Source: an uncultured Xenococcaceae cyanobacterium (lineage in GTDB: Bacteria > Cyanobacteriota > Cyanobacteriia > Cyanobacteriales > Xenococcaceae). From it: DNA of 64,000 nucleotides. Positions within the stretch are counted from its first letter, which is position 1. Every line of letters starts with the position of its first letter. The translations under genes and the position numbers were made by a program. Location of the stretch: contig CALKUU010000026.1 in NCBI GenBank assembly GCA_937996665.1, positions 1 to 64,000 of the forward strand. The letters are read 5' to 3'. The notes below the pieces were generated by a model. It did no database searches. It saw only the letters and a program-made list of their open reading frames with translations, and had not been told where the DNA came from. Shown here in pieces: positions 19,830 through 29,478 of this stretch.

Positions 19830-21575
19830 ATGGCTACTTTTCTCTTTGAAGATATTAATCTTGATGGCTCTTCTTTTCCTAATCAGCTAACAGTTTTTAA
19901 TAATTCTCTTTACTTTGTTGCGGATAATGGCAGTGCAGGGGAAGAAATATGGAGAACTGACGGAACTTCCGAAGGCACTGTTTTGGTTACAGACCTCGAT
20001 CCAAACGATACCTCTGTGCCTGATTCTTTGACAGTTGTTGGTGACACTTTATTTTTTACAGCTCACGATGGAGTTACTGGCTTTGAGCTTTGGAGAACCG
20101 ATGGAACGACTGATGGAACTAATTTAGTAGTCGATCTTGATTCCGATAGCGAGATCGATTTTCTACCACAGAATTTAACAGCAGTTGGCAGCACGCTCTT
20201 TTTTATCAACAGTAATCCAACTAGCGGCATAGAGTTATGGAAATCCGACGGAACTGCTGATGGGACTACTTTAGTCAGAGATATTAATCTCAGTGGCGAT
20301 TCAAATCCAGAAAATTTAATTGATGTTAATGGAACCCTTTTCTTCGGAGCTAATGATGGAAGCAACGGTTTTGAATTGTGGAAGTCTGATGGAACTGAGG
20401 ATGGGACTACTTTAGTTCAGAATATTAATCCCAGCGGCGATTCAAGAGTAAGAAATTTAATTAATATCAACGGAACTCTCTTTTTTACTGCTGATGACGG
20501 AACTAATGGAGTTGAGTTATGGAAATCTGATGGAACTACAGAGGGAACTACTTTAGTCAGCGATATTAATCCTAGGGGCGATTCCAACCCAGAAAATTTG
20601 ATAGATATCAATGGAACTCTCTATTTCAGTGCCGATAACGGAACTAATGGAGTTGAATTATGGAAATCTGATGGAACTACAGGGGGAACTACTTTAGTTA
20701 GAGATATTAACCCAAGTGGTGATTCTTCCTTTAGCGATCCTGTTTTATATAGAAATAAAATTTATTTTGCTGCGAACGATGGAACGAATGGATTAGAGCT
20801 ATGGGAATCTGATGGAACGGCTGATGGAACGTTGCTAGTCAGCGACATCAATTCTAATGAAGGGGAAGGTTCTGCACCTGCAAATTTGACAGTATTTGAC
20901 TCCAAAATATTTTTTACAGCAGATAACGGCAGTGCTGGAGATGACCGAATTAACGGTAGAGAACTTTGGCGTACCAATGGAAGTGACGAAGAAACAACAT
21001 TTGTCCGAGACATTAATCCCGATGGCAGTTCTTTTGCTGATGAATTTACTATTTTTAATGAAAGTTTGTACTTTTCAGCAGAAAACAATTCTGTTGGGAG
21101 AGAACTATATATTAACGACCCCGATGTTTCCCCTTTCAATACTGCGATTTATAGATTTCAAAATTCTTCCAGACCAGGCACTTACATCTTCGTAGGAGAA
21201 GAAGAAAGAGCAAGTATTAACGCCAATTTCCCTGCTTTTCAGGAAGAAGGTCTTGCTTTTGAGGTAGGTGAAACTTTTGGTGATGATTTAGTTCCTTATT
21301 ATCGTTTTCAAAGTGTTGCCAATCCTGGAACCTATTTATTTGTTGATGACACAGAAAGAACGGGTATTTTCGAAAACTTTGCAGATAGCTTTACTGAAGA
21401 TGGTTTGGCCTTCTATGTACATAGTGCGGGAACAGGTCTTGGTACAACTTTCTACCGTTTCCATAACACCAACCAACCAGGAACTTATATATTTGCAGCC
21501 GGAGAAGAGAGAGATAACATTTTGGCTAACTTTAGCAATTTTGTAGAAGAAGGCGCTGCTTTTGAAGTTGGCTAA
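19830..21575 (+). CDS. ELWxxDGT-repeat protein with three C-terminal DUF5648-like repeats
   Basis: Repeated GxELWKSDGTxxGTTLVxDINPxGDSxPxNL units, then 3x YRFxNxxxPGTYxFxxxxERxxIxxNFxxFxEEGxAFEV. Confidence 0.88.
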   Translation: MATFLFEDINLDGSSFPNQLTVFNNSLYFVADNGSAGEEIWRTDGTSEGTVLVTDLDPNDTSVPDSLTVVGDTLFFTAHDGVTGFELWRTDGTTDGTNLVVDLDSDSEIDFLPQNLTAVGSTLFFINSNPTSGIELWKSDGTADGTTLVRDINLSGDSNPENLIDVNGTLFFGANDGSNGFELWKSDGTEDGTTLVQNINPSGDSRVRNLININGTLFFTADDGTNGVELWKSDGTTEGTTLVSDINPRGDSNPENLIDINGTLYFSADNGTNGVELWKSDGTTGGTTLVRDINPSGDSSFSDPVLYRNKIYFAANDGTNGLELWESDGTADGTLLVSDINSNEGEGSAPANLTVFDSKIFFTADNGSAGDDRINGRELWRTNGSDEETTFVRDINPDGSSFADEFTIFNESLYFSAENNSVGRELYINDPDVSPFNTAIYRFQNSSRPGTYIFVGEEERASINANFPAFQEEGLAFEVGETFGDDLVPYYRFQSVANPGTYLFVDDTERTGIFENFADSFTEDGLAFYVHSAGTGLGTTFYRFHNTNQPGTYIFAAGEERDNILANFSNFVEEGAAFEVG

Positions 21576-21679
21576 ATAGCTTTTCTATCTTTTTAATTGT
21601 CTCAAATTAGCTTAATTGATAGATGGTCTTCTGCGATCGCAAAAGTCGTCAATTTCAACCTATCAATCTCAATTTTTTA

Positions 21680-23626
21680 TCAAGCACAAATTTTTTCGAC
21701 CAACAACCAGTTACCTGACCAATTCAAACTACCAACTAACCTGATATTTTGCCCTGTTTTCAGCTCAGCAAAATATTGATTTATCTCAGGATAAATGGTG
21801 ATCAATTGCCAATTTTGAGTTTGATCACCATTTTGATTCAAACTTTGATTATTAGACATTTCAAGGAGAGTAAAACTATAGCTTTGCTCTCCTTGAACAT
21901 TAAAAATACCCTGATAAAAACCACCCAGATAATTACGACCCAGATAATTACGACAGTCGATAGTATCTAAACTACTACGCTCACTAAAACAATTGCCATC
22001 TAAAGGATAGTCTTCAGGATGATCCAAATAATACTGTTGCCAGTATTCCCAGCGAGGATGATCTGGAGTTAGATCAAATAAAGGAATAATCGCAGCAGGA
22101 GCAACAGGGTCGTTAAGCAGACTTTCTTGTAATTGCCTTACCGCTAAATCTCTGGGCTGACATTGCTGACGAACACATAAAGCAGCAGCTAAACCCGCAG
22201 CTTGTCCGACACTCATGACAACAGGTTGCAAGCGGGTACTACCATTAGCAATATGGGAAACAGAAATATTCTTTTCACAAACTAATAAACTATCAGTAGC
22301 CTCAGGAATTAAAGCCGAATAAGGAATAGTAAAAGGTGTTCCTGTCCATCTACCGCCCCAAAGCAGCGACTTTGGCTCTAACTTAAAATCTATCCCTGGA
22401 TAATGATGATCGTTAGCATAATTGCCAATTGCGATCGCTTCAACCTGCTCCACCTCATTTATGGGCAAAGCCGCAACCATTCCACCTTCTAGAGGAAGAA
22501 TATCCTGCTCGATAATGGTAGTTAAACCCTTTAATCTTCTACTCTCTCGGTAATAAGGATGAAGCGCAAACCCACTAGCTAGATTTGTCCCTAAGATATG
22601 ATTTTCAACCTCAGGAAAAATATTGGCGGCTAGACCATAGCGATCGCCAAATTCAGATTGCAGATAATGGGCGAAATCGAGACTATGTTCATAAGCTTCC
22701 CGATGCCATTGCCGATTAGCAGTTTCTGATTCAATTAGGCGATTAATACCTACTCCATAATCATTACCAGCGATCGGCCAGTTGATCATAAAAAGGTCAT
22801 TGGTTAACTTGCCATAGTTGAGAAAACTCTCTTGCCCATAATCATGCCAAGCTCCCTCAAAAAGTTCTGACGAAAGAGAATTTTTAATCGCGGGTTTAGA
22901 TGAAGGAACAATCGGTTGACTATCTTTCGATCCATAATCTTGTAGCAAAAAAACCCAAGTAGGAGCTTGCACAGGATATCTTTTAGCTAAAGCAGCAAGG
23001 TCATGATCTTGGCTAGCAGCTTGCAGACTTGGTTCCTGCCACTCTGATTCGGCTTCCCAACCCCAACGATAGGGAACCTCCGCGATCGCCAATAAATCTC
23101 CTAACTCAGTAGCATCAATGGTAATTTGAGCAGCGATCTTCACATGATTAGAAGAGTTAAACCCATCTTGAGCAATAAATTCTACGGTCGAAATACGACT
23201 ATGTTTGCTTTGAACGGCTGAAGGTCGATAATTTTTAATCCAGGTTAAGTTTGCTTCTTGGGCAACCCAATCAGCAAAAATACTTGCCCCAAGAGCAGGG
23301 TTATAACTAGTTAAGCTCACCCAACTGTTATTCAAACCGCTATTTTTTGAACTACTTTTTTGGCGACCCTGTAACTCAGTTAAATAAGCTCCCCAAATTC
23401 CTGTTCGCCAAGCCGATAATTCATTACCATCAGGAGCCGCAACTCCAGCCGAGGTCAGCATTCCCCCTAACCAAGCAAATTCCGAAACCAAAATTGTTTT
23501 TGCCCCAGAGCGAGCAGCTTGAATAGCAGCAGCAACACCGCCCGTACCACCACCAACGACCAGTACTTCCGTCGTAATTTTTTCCATTCGTCCCCTTAAA
23601 ACCAGATAACAAGGGCAAGTCCCCAT
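21680..23626 (-). CDS. FAD-dependent oxidoreductase (FAD_oxidored type); start probably the internal ATG near 23587
   Basis: MEKITTEVLVVGGGTGGVAAAIQAARSGAKTILV dinucleotide-binding fold; DATELGDLLAIAEVPYRWG; GQAAGLAAALCV. Confidence 0.85.
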   Translation of the reverse strand: MGTCPCYLVLRGRMEKITTEVLVVGGGTGGVAAAIQAARSGAKTILVSEFAWLGGMLTSAGVAAPDGNELSAWRTGIWGAYLTELQGRQKSSSKNSGLNNSWVSLTSYNPALGASIFADWVAQEANLTWIKNYRPSAVQSKHSRISTVEFIAQDGFNSSNHVKIAAQITIDATELGDLLAIAEVPYRWGWEAESEWQEPSLQAASQDHDLAALAKRYPVQAPTWVFLLQDYGSKDSQPIVPSSKPAIKNSLSSELFEGAWHDYGQESFLNYGKLTNDLFMINWPIAGNDYGVGINRLIESETANRQWHREAYEHSLDFAHYLQSEFGDRYGLAANIFPEVENHILGTNLASGFALHPYYRESRRLKGLTTIIEQDILPLEGGMVAALPINEVEQVEAIAIGNYANDHHYPGIDFKLEPKSLLWGGRWTGTPFTIPYSALIPEATDSLLVCEKNISVSHIANGSTRLQPVVMSVGQAAGLAAALCVRQQCQPRDLAVRQLQESLLNDPVAPAAIIPLFDLTPDHPRWEYWQQYYLDHPEDYPLDGNCFSERSSLDTIDCRNYLGRNYLGGFYQGIFNVQGEQSYSFTLLEMSNNQSLNQNGDQTQNWQLITIYPEINQYFAELKTGQNIRLVGSLNWSGNWLLVEKICA

Positions 23627-23693
23627 TCGAGGATAAACTAAGTCCTAAGTCCTAACCCAGTTCTAGAACAACAATTTTTTGAACTACAAACGA

Positions 23694-25328
23694 CTAATCT
23701 TGTCTGCTAGATTCTATCCCAATACATTGGGTGTCACTACAGTAGTCGGCATTGAACTGGCAAAGATCTTTAAAAAATAAATAGCTACCTTTTTGCTTTT
23801 TAGTTTGTAGCAAGGATTGTTTGGCTTGATTCAACAACATTTCAATTAAATAACTATTCTGACAGGCAATATCTTGATGAGGGTTATTAATTTCCAGATT
23901 ATGCCGAGGATAAATAGTTGCCCCAATACTTACAGAAATAGAAATAGTTTCTCCTTCTAAATCGATGGGACTACCGACCGCATCCATAATTCGCTCTAAA
24001 ATTTTTTCAGCTTCTTCGCAATCCCGAATATTTTGGAGAAGAATTCCAAACTCATCACCATCTAAACGAACGACCAGGTCTTCAATTCGTAAAAACTTTT
24101 GCAATCTTTTGGCAATTCTGACTAAGAGGTAATCGCCGATTCGGCTGCCAAATCGTTGATTAATTTCTTGAAAATCATCTAAGTTCAAATGACAGAGAAC
24201 AAGATTTTGATCTTGATGCAGATGATTCCCTAGCATCTGTTCCAAGCGATATTTTAAAACCCGATGGTTAGATAAACGGGTTAGTGGATCGAGATAAGTT
24301 ATTTTTTCCAACTCTTGAGTCTTAAACTGCGCATCTAAATAGATTTTGAGAATAGTAGCTAGCAGAAAACTACTGAGAAAACCAATTAAATAAACACGCA
24401 TTAGATAGCCTTTTTGCTGCCAACCCTCGACTGGAGCAAGACTCAAAGTCCAAGTTTCGCCAGCTATTGTAAAACTTTTGACCACGGGGTTATCAGCGAT
24501 CGCCCCAAAAGGATCAAACCCCTCAAAATCAAAATCGGAAGAGCCACCAATAATCTGAGGTGAATGACCATGAACAGGAGCGATCTCTAATTGATAGGCA
24601 ACACCCTCTTGACTCAAATTTTCCCAATCTAAATTTTTTAAAAACAAAGAATAATCAATCAGAACCGAAGTAAAGCCCCAAAAAGAACTTTGGTTTGTTT
24701 TTTCAGTGAGAAAAACTGGCAAACAAGCCAATCCAATCGGCTTTACCGCACCGATTTGAGCAGCCATATTCTGTGCAGTGGCAATTTTGGCAACCCCAGT
24801 TGTCGAAACAGCAACTGTGTTTAGAGATAGTTCTGGATAACTATTTTCGTCTGTCAAACCAGAACCAGTAAAATTTGAGGAAGGTTGAGGACAGCTAATT
24901 TCTTGCAGATTAATATTGACATCTTCGCCAATGCCAATAACTTTAGCCTCAATTTCTTTTCGAGTAACTAGGCTTTTAGGAAGCAAAGCCAATGATCCAG
25001 CATCTTGATAAAAAGGAAATAAATCTTGAGCCACACTCTCAAAATCAGGAATAAAACCTTGATACTCTTCAACCAAATTCGCCAAGGCATAAGTTAAAGA
25101 AAGAGTTTGCCTAAGATCGTGCTGAATAGCAGCACTATAATCATCAGAGATCGCAACAAGTGAATCTCGTTGCTGTTTCAGCCTTTTCTGTTCTCCTCTG
25201 TCGATAATGGCGAAACTACTAACTAGAGAACAGAAGAAAGTAGCAATTACAATTAGTAAGGATAAAGAGCTAGTTAACTGCCAATTCTCGATTGGAGTGA
25301 ATAAAGACTTCTGAGAGCGACTAAACAC
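23694..25328 (-). CDS. CHASE-domain membrane diguanylate cyclase (GGDEF)
   Basis: N- and mid-protein TM segments flank a CHASE-like region; DPLTRLSNHRVLKYRLEQ...RIEDLVVRLDGDEFGILL. Confidence 0.88.
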   Translation of the reverse strand: MFSRSQKSLFTPIENWQLTSSLSLLIVIATFFCSLVSSFAIIDRGEQKRLKQQRDSLVAISDDYSAAIQHDLRQTLSLTYALANLVEEYQGFIPDFESVAQDLFPFYQDAGSLALLPKSLVTRKEIEAKVIGIGEDVNINLQEISCPQPSSNFTGSGLTDENSYPELSLNTVAVSTTGVAKIATAQNMAAQIGAVKPIGLACLPVFLTEKTNQSSFWGFTSVLIDYSLFLKNLDWENLSQEGVAYQLEIAPVHGHSPQIIGGSSDFDFEGFDPFGAIADNPVVKSFTIAGETWTLSLAPVEGWQQKGYLMRVYLIGFLSSFLLATILKIYLDAQFKTQELEKITYLDPLTRLSNHRVLKYRLEQMLGNHLHQDQNLVLCHLNLDDFQEINQRFGSRIGDYLLVRIAKRLQKFLRIEDLVVRLDGDEFGILLQNIRDCEEAEKILERIMDAVGSPIDLEGETISISVSIGATIYPRHNLEINNPHQDIACQNSYLIEMLLNQAKQSLLQTKKQKGSYLFFKDLCQFNADYCSDTQCIGIESSRQD

Positions 25329-25580
25329 AATTTATACTTACCAACTAACTTCGACGCTGACTCTATAATTACCCGACAGAAGTCGAGAATTAACAGTATA
25401 TTTTGGTATTCTTGCCAAAATAGAAGGAAATCAGCGAATATTTTCCGTATTTTTAGCTAGTAGCAGGTTTAGGTTTACGAAAAAAAATACATTTAATTAA
25501 AAATTCCGCTCTCCACTAGGAATTATCGTTAGGCTTAAAGAAGAAACTATCCTAAAAAATCATTTTAACTCACCAAAAAA

Positions 25581-26963
25581 GTGAGAGGTGAAGTTATGGC
25601 GATCGCAACCATTAACCCTGCTACGGGAGAAAAAGTAGCTACCTTTGAAGCTTTAACGACAGCAGAAATTGCTGCCAAACTAGCTTTGGCGGAACAAACA
25701 TATCAACAATACCGCCAAACAACTTTTGAGCAAAGAAGTAGTTGGCTAAAGAAAGCCGCTGATATTCTGGACAGAGACCAAAGCAAATATGCAGCCTTAA
25801 TGACCCTAGAAATGGGTAAAACTTATCAAAGCGCGATCGCAGAAGTCAAAAAATGTGCTTTAGTTTGTCGTTTTTATGCAGATAAGGCAGCCGAGTTTCT
25901 GGCAGAAGAAGTAGTTAGCAGTGATGCGACTAAAAGTTACCTGGCTTATCATCCTCTAGGAACAATTTTGGCAGTAATGCCTTGGAATTTTCCTTTCTGG
26001 CAAGTGTTTCGCTTTGCGGCTCCAGCCCTGATGGCAGGAAATGTGGGATTACTCAAACATGCCTCAAATGTACCCCAATGTGCGCTTGCTATCGAAAAGA
26101 TTTTACTCGAAGCTGGTTTTCCTGAAGGCGCATTTCAGACTTTACTGATTAGCGCAAACCAAGTAGCTGATCTTGTCGCCGATGATCGGGTTAAGGCAGC
26201 TACTTTGACAGGCAGTGAACCAGCAGGAGCAAGTCTAGCCGAGATCGCAGGGAAAAATATCAAAAAAACAGTTTTAGAACTAGGAGGAAGCGACCCTTTT
26301 ATCGTTCTAGATAGTGCTGATCTAGAAGCAGCAGCGACAATGGCAATCAGCTCTAGAATGCTCAACAATGGGCAGTCATGTATTGCTGCTAAAAGATTTA
26401 TTGTCCAAGCAAGTGTTAGCGATCGTTTTACTGAACTGTTACTAACTAAATTCCAAGCTTTAACGGTGGGCGACCCGATGTCAGCAGAAACCGATATTGG
26501 CCCTCTAGCCACAACCTCAATTCGCGAGGAGCTTGACCAGCAAGTGCAAAAAGCCATCCAACAGGGTGCGAAGGTACTTATTGGGGGCAAACCGATTACC
26601 GAAAGCGCAGGTAACTATTACCCACCAACACTTTTAACTTCGATTGACCAAAGTTCACCCACAGCCCAAGAAGAATTTTTCGGACCAGTAGCTATGTTAT
26701 TTACTGTGCCCGATCTCGAAGCAGCGATCTCTTTATCCAACCATATCCCCTTTGGGTTAGGTGCTAGTGCCTGGACAGAAAAAACTGATGAGCAACAACT
26801 ATTAATCAAGGAGATCGAAGCGGGAGCGGTATTTATTAATGGCATGGTCAAATCCGACCCCAGATTACCTTTTGGAGGGATCAAAAGATCTGGCTACGGC
26901 AGAGAGCTAGGAAAATTAGGAATTAGAGAGTTTGTGAATATCAAGACTGTCTGGATTAGATAG
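25581..26963 (+). CDS. NAD(P)-dependent aldehyde dehydrogenase, succinate-semialdehyde dehydrogenase type (start probably 25596)
   Basis: PWNFPFWQVFRFAAPALMAGN; LELGGSDPFIVL; NNGQSCIAAKRF; EEFFGPVA. Confidence 0.92.
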   Translation: MRGEVMAIATINPATGEKVATFEALTTAEIAAKLALAEQTYQQYRQTTFEQRSSWLKKAADILDRDQSKYAALMTLEMGKTYQSAIAEVKKCALVCRFYADKAAEFLAEEVVSSDATKSYLAYHPLGTILAVMPWNFPFWQVFRFAAPALMAGNVGLLKHASNVPQCALAIEKILLEAGFPEGAFQTLLISANQVADLVADDRVKAATLTGSEPAGASLAEIAGKNIKKTVLELGGSDPFIVLDSADLEAAATMAISSRMLNNGQSCIAAKRFIVQASVSDRFTELLLTKFQALTVGDPMSAETDIGPLATTSIREELDQQVQKAIQQGAKVLIGGKPITESAGNYYPPTLLTSIDQSSPTAQEEFFGPVAMLFTVPDLEAAISLSNHIPFGLGASAWTEKTDEQQLLIKEIEAGAVFINGMVKSDPRLPFGGIKRSGYGRELGKLGIREFVNIKTVWIR

Positions 26964-27104
26964 CCAAGATTTAGCGTTGCTGAGTTGAGAGAAACAACAG
27001 ACAAGATAACTGCTCGTTGTTAATAGCTCATTGATTTGTCAATTACTTTTAGCGAATCTGTTTCAAACTCGGAGACCTAAAATGATTTAGCAACGCCATT
27101 CTAG

Positions 27105-28136
27105 CTATTTATGCCAATTAACCCAATCTTGGGGCTTGAGAAAAATATCGTAAAGTTCTGCTTCGGGAGTATCAGGCTCAGGAGTATAAGCATATTCCCA
27201 ACGCACCAAAGGAGGTAGAGACATCAATATAGACTCTGTACGACCATTAGTCTGCAAACCGAAAATAGTGCCGCGATCATAAACTAAATTGAATTCTACA
27301 TAGCGACCACGACGATAGAGTTGGAAATTACGTTCTTTTTCTCCATACTCAGTATCTTTTCTCTTTTCGGCAATCGGCACATAAGCAGGTAGAAAAGAAT
27401 GACCACATTCTTGAACAAAGTTAAAAATATCGTCCCAAGTACGAGGTTTAATTTCGCCTACTTCCTTACTGTACTTTGCAGCTTCTCCCTCAGAATTTGG
27501 ACCTCTATATAAACCAAAAGTTCTACCATCTTGGTAGTCAAAGAATAAACCGCCAATACCTCTATTTTCTTGACGATGTTTTAAATAGAAATACTCGTCA
27601 CACCATTTTTTAAAAACTGGGTAGTACTCTGGGTCATGGCGATCGCAAGCACCCTTGTAAGTATTGTGAAAATGCACCGCATCTTCAGCAAAAGGATAAT
27701 AAGGAGTTAGATCCGCACCACCGCCAAACCACCAAACAGGACCCGCCTCAAAGTAGCGATAATTGAGATGCACTGTCGGAATGAATGGACTGCGAGGATG
27801 CAGAACCATGGAGGTGCCTGTTGCATAGAAGCCATGACCATCAGCTTCAGGACGCTGCTTAAGAATAGAAGGTGGTAAATTTTTCCCCCAAACCTCCGAG
27901 AAATTCACACCACCCTGCTCAAAAATAGCGCCGTCAGTCAAAACGCGGGAACGACCACCGCCACCTTCTGGTCTTTTCCAACTATCCTCTTTAAATTTTT
28001 CTTTCCCATCTAATTCCTCTAAACCACCACAAATTTTGTCTTGTAGTTGTTGCATAAATTGGCTGATTCTTTCACGCGAATCCTGGGGTGGGGTAGATAG
28101 CTTCTTTGCATCAGCTGCATTATCAAATGAGGTCAT
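27105..28136 (-). CDS. hemF: Oxygen-dependent coproporphyrinogen III oxidase
   Basis: [26 protein letters not shown]...[15 protein letters not shown]...[16 protein letters not shown]...[10 protein letters not shown]. Confidence 0.97.
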   Translation of the reverse strand: MTSFDNAADAKKLSTPPQDSRERISQFMQQLQDKICGGLEELDGKEKFKEDSWKRPEGGGGRSRVLTDGAIFEQGGVNFSEVWGKNLPPSILKQRPEADGHGFYATGTSMVLHPRSPFIPTVHLNYRYFEAGPVWWFGGGADLTPYYPFAEDAVHFHNTYKGACDRHDPEYYPVFKKWCDEYFYLKHRQENRGIGGLFFDYQDGRTFGLYRGPNSEGEAAKYSKEVGEIKPRTWDDIFNFVQECGHSFLPAYVPIAEKRKDTEYGEKERNFQLYRRGRYVEFNLVYDRGTIFGLQTNGRTESILMSLPPLVRWEYAYTPEPDTPEAELYDIFLKPQDWVNWHK

Positions 28137-28263
28137 GGTATATTCTGAAAATTTAGAAAAAACTCGTAATAATCTCTATGTATGAGGTTATCTCAAATTG
28201 GACACGCTCAATTTACTACTCAACCAGAGTGTCGATAATTCTCCTAGAGTCAGTAAACTTTCT

Positions 28264-28300
28264 TAATAAAAGAGGACTGGGTAACCCAGTCCTCTTTTTA
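28264..28300 (-). terminator. Strong hairpin terminator, possibly bidirectional
   Basis: AAAAGAGGACTGGGT-A-ACCCAGTCCTCTTTT nearly perfect palindrome between two minus-strand genes. Confidence 0.75.
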
Positions 28301-28343
28301 ATTGAAGGAAATCAAAAAATATTCGAGCTAGATTTAGAAAAAA

Positions 28344-28724
28344 TTAGGCAGCTAGAGCACAAGTTAAAGGACAAGAAGCATAAACAGGAATATTTGATTT
28401 TTGGGAATCAGAATTTCCATGAAGCCAGGTTAACCAACTAACTTCTTCTGGATGAATACCTTGGCTTGTTAAGACAGTTGCACCAACAAAAACAATCAGA
28501 CAGTTAAGCGCAAGGATACTTCCTGAAACTAAAAGTACCGCACTAGCAGGCAAAACAGCTTGAAGAATTATGGTTGCAAGAATACCAAAAGTAACCATCA
28601 AAACGCCAAGTGGAAAACCTACTACTAAAAGACAAACAGTGAGGGTAAAACTCCACAACAAAAAGCTTTTAACCCTATCCAAATAAATATTATTAGTTAA
28701 ACTTTGAGAAGATAGTGACTGCAT
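28344..28724 (-). CDS. Small membrane protein of unknown function
   Basis: 126-aa ORF with two or more strongly hydrophobic segments, followed by a strong terminator. Confidence 0.6.
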   Translation of the reverse strand: MQSLSSQSLTNNIYLDRVKSFLLWSFTLTVCLLVVGFPLGVLMVTFGILATIILQAVLPASAVLLVSGSILALNCLIVFVGATVLTSQGIHPEEVSWLTWLHGNSDSQKSNIPVYASCPLTCALAA

Positions 28725-29478
28725 AATTTCTACAACTTTATTACTAGCTACAACGAAGGAAAGGAAAAATACTTATTTTATTGAAAAAATCTTTAGTATT
28801 TCTATAAGTGTTTATAAGTATAAAAAAAAATTGTAGCTAAAAAATATTTTTTAAATATTTTTTTACAAAACTATCTTGAAAAAAGTATTTTTCAGCTTAA
28901 TTTCCTTGATCCCTAAAGTGTTTTCCCTAAAAACATTCATTTTTTATTAATAAACAGTTAATTAACCCTATTTCCTTATTATTTTTTAATGAAGTTTAGT
29001 TTACATTAATTGTCAGGGAACAGGCATTAATACTTATGTCATATTTCTACTACAAAATTCATGTTTTAAAGAATAACAAGCAAAAAGAGATGTAGTTTAC
29101 AATAATTTCAAAAGAAATATTTTCAAGCATAATTAAGTAGTTCAAAATATTTCGAGACCTTGCAAGTTCGATTAATTGAGTCAACAATAATTAGCACTCT
29201 TACATAAAAACCTAATTTAAAGCTTTCAGTAATTAGTAACAACATCTCAATTAATTATTGAAAAAACTTTTATGTACTTAGAAAGTTATTCGCAAAACAA
29301 AGTTTATTAAATCGATAGATGATTAAACTAATGAGTTACGCTATTCATAATTTTTGATAGATAACAAGTAAAACTAGTTGTTTTTAGAAACTCTAGCACT
29401 TCAGCTTTGTTAGGAATAGAAGGTTTTTGGGAATTCTAGGGATGATACCCGCTAAATATTTTTAAATAATTATCAAAA

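Noticed and set aside
20063-21139. Several minus-strand ORFs opposite the ELWxxDGT gene
   Set aside because: Antisense shadows of the repeats; periodic low-complexity translations.
28178-28441. 87-aa plus-strand ORF
   Set aside because: Runs through a strong terminator hairpin and overlaps the C-terminus of the opposite membrane-protein ORF; no recognisable family.
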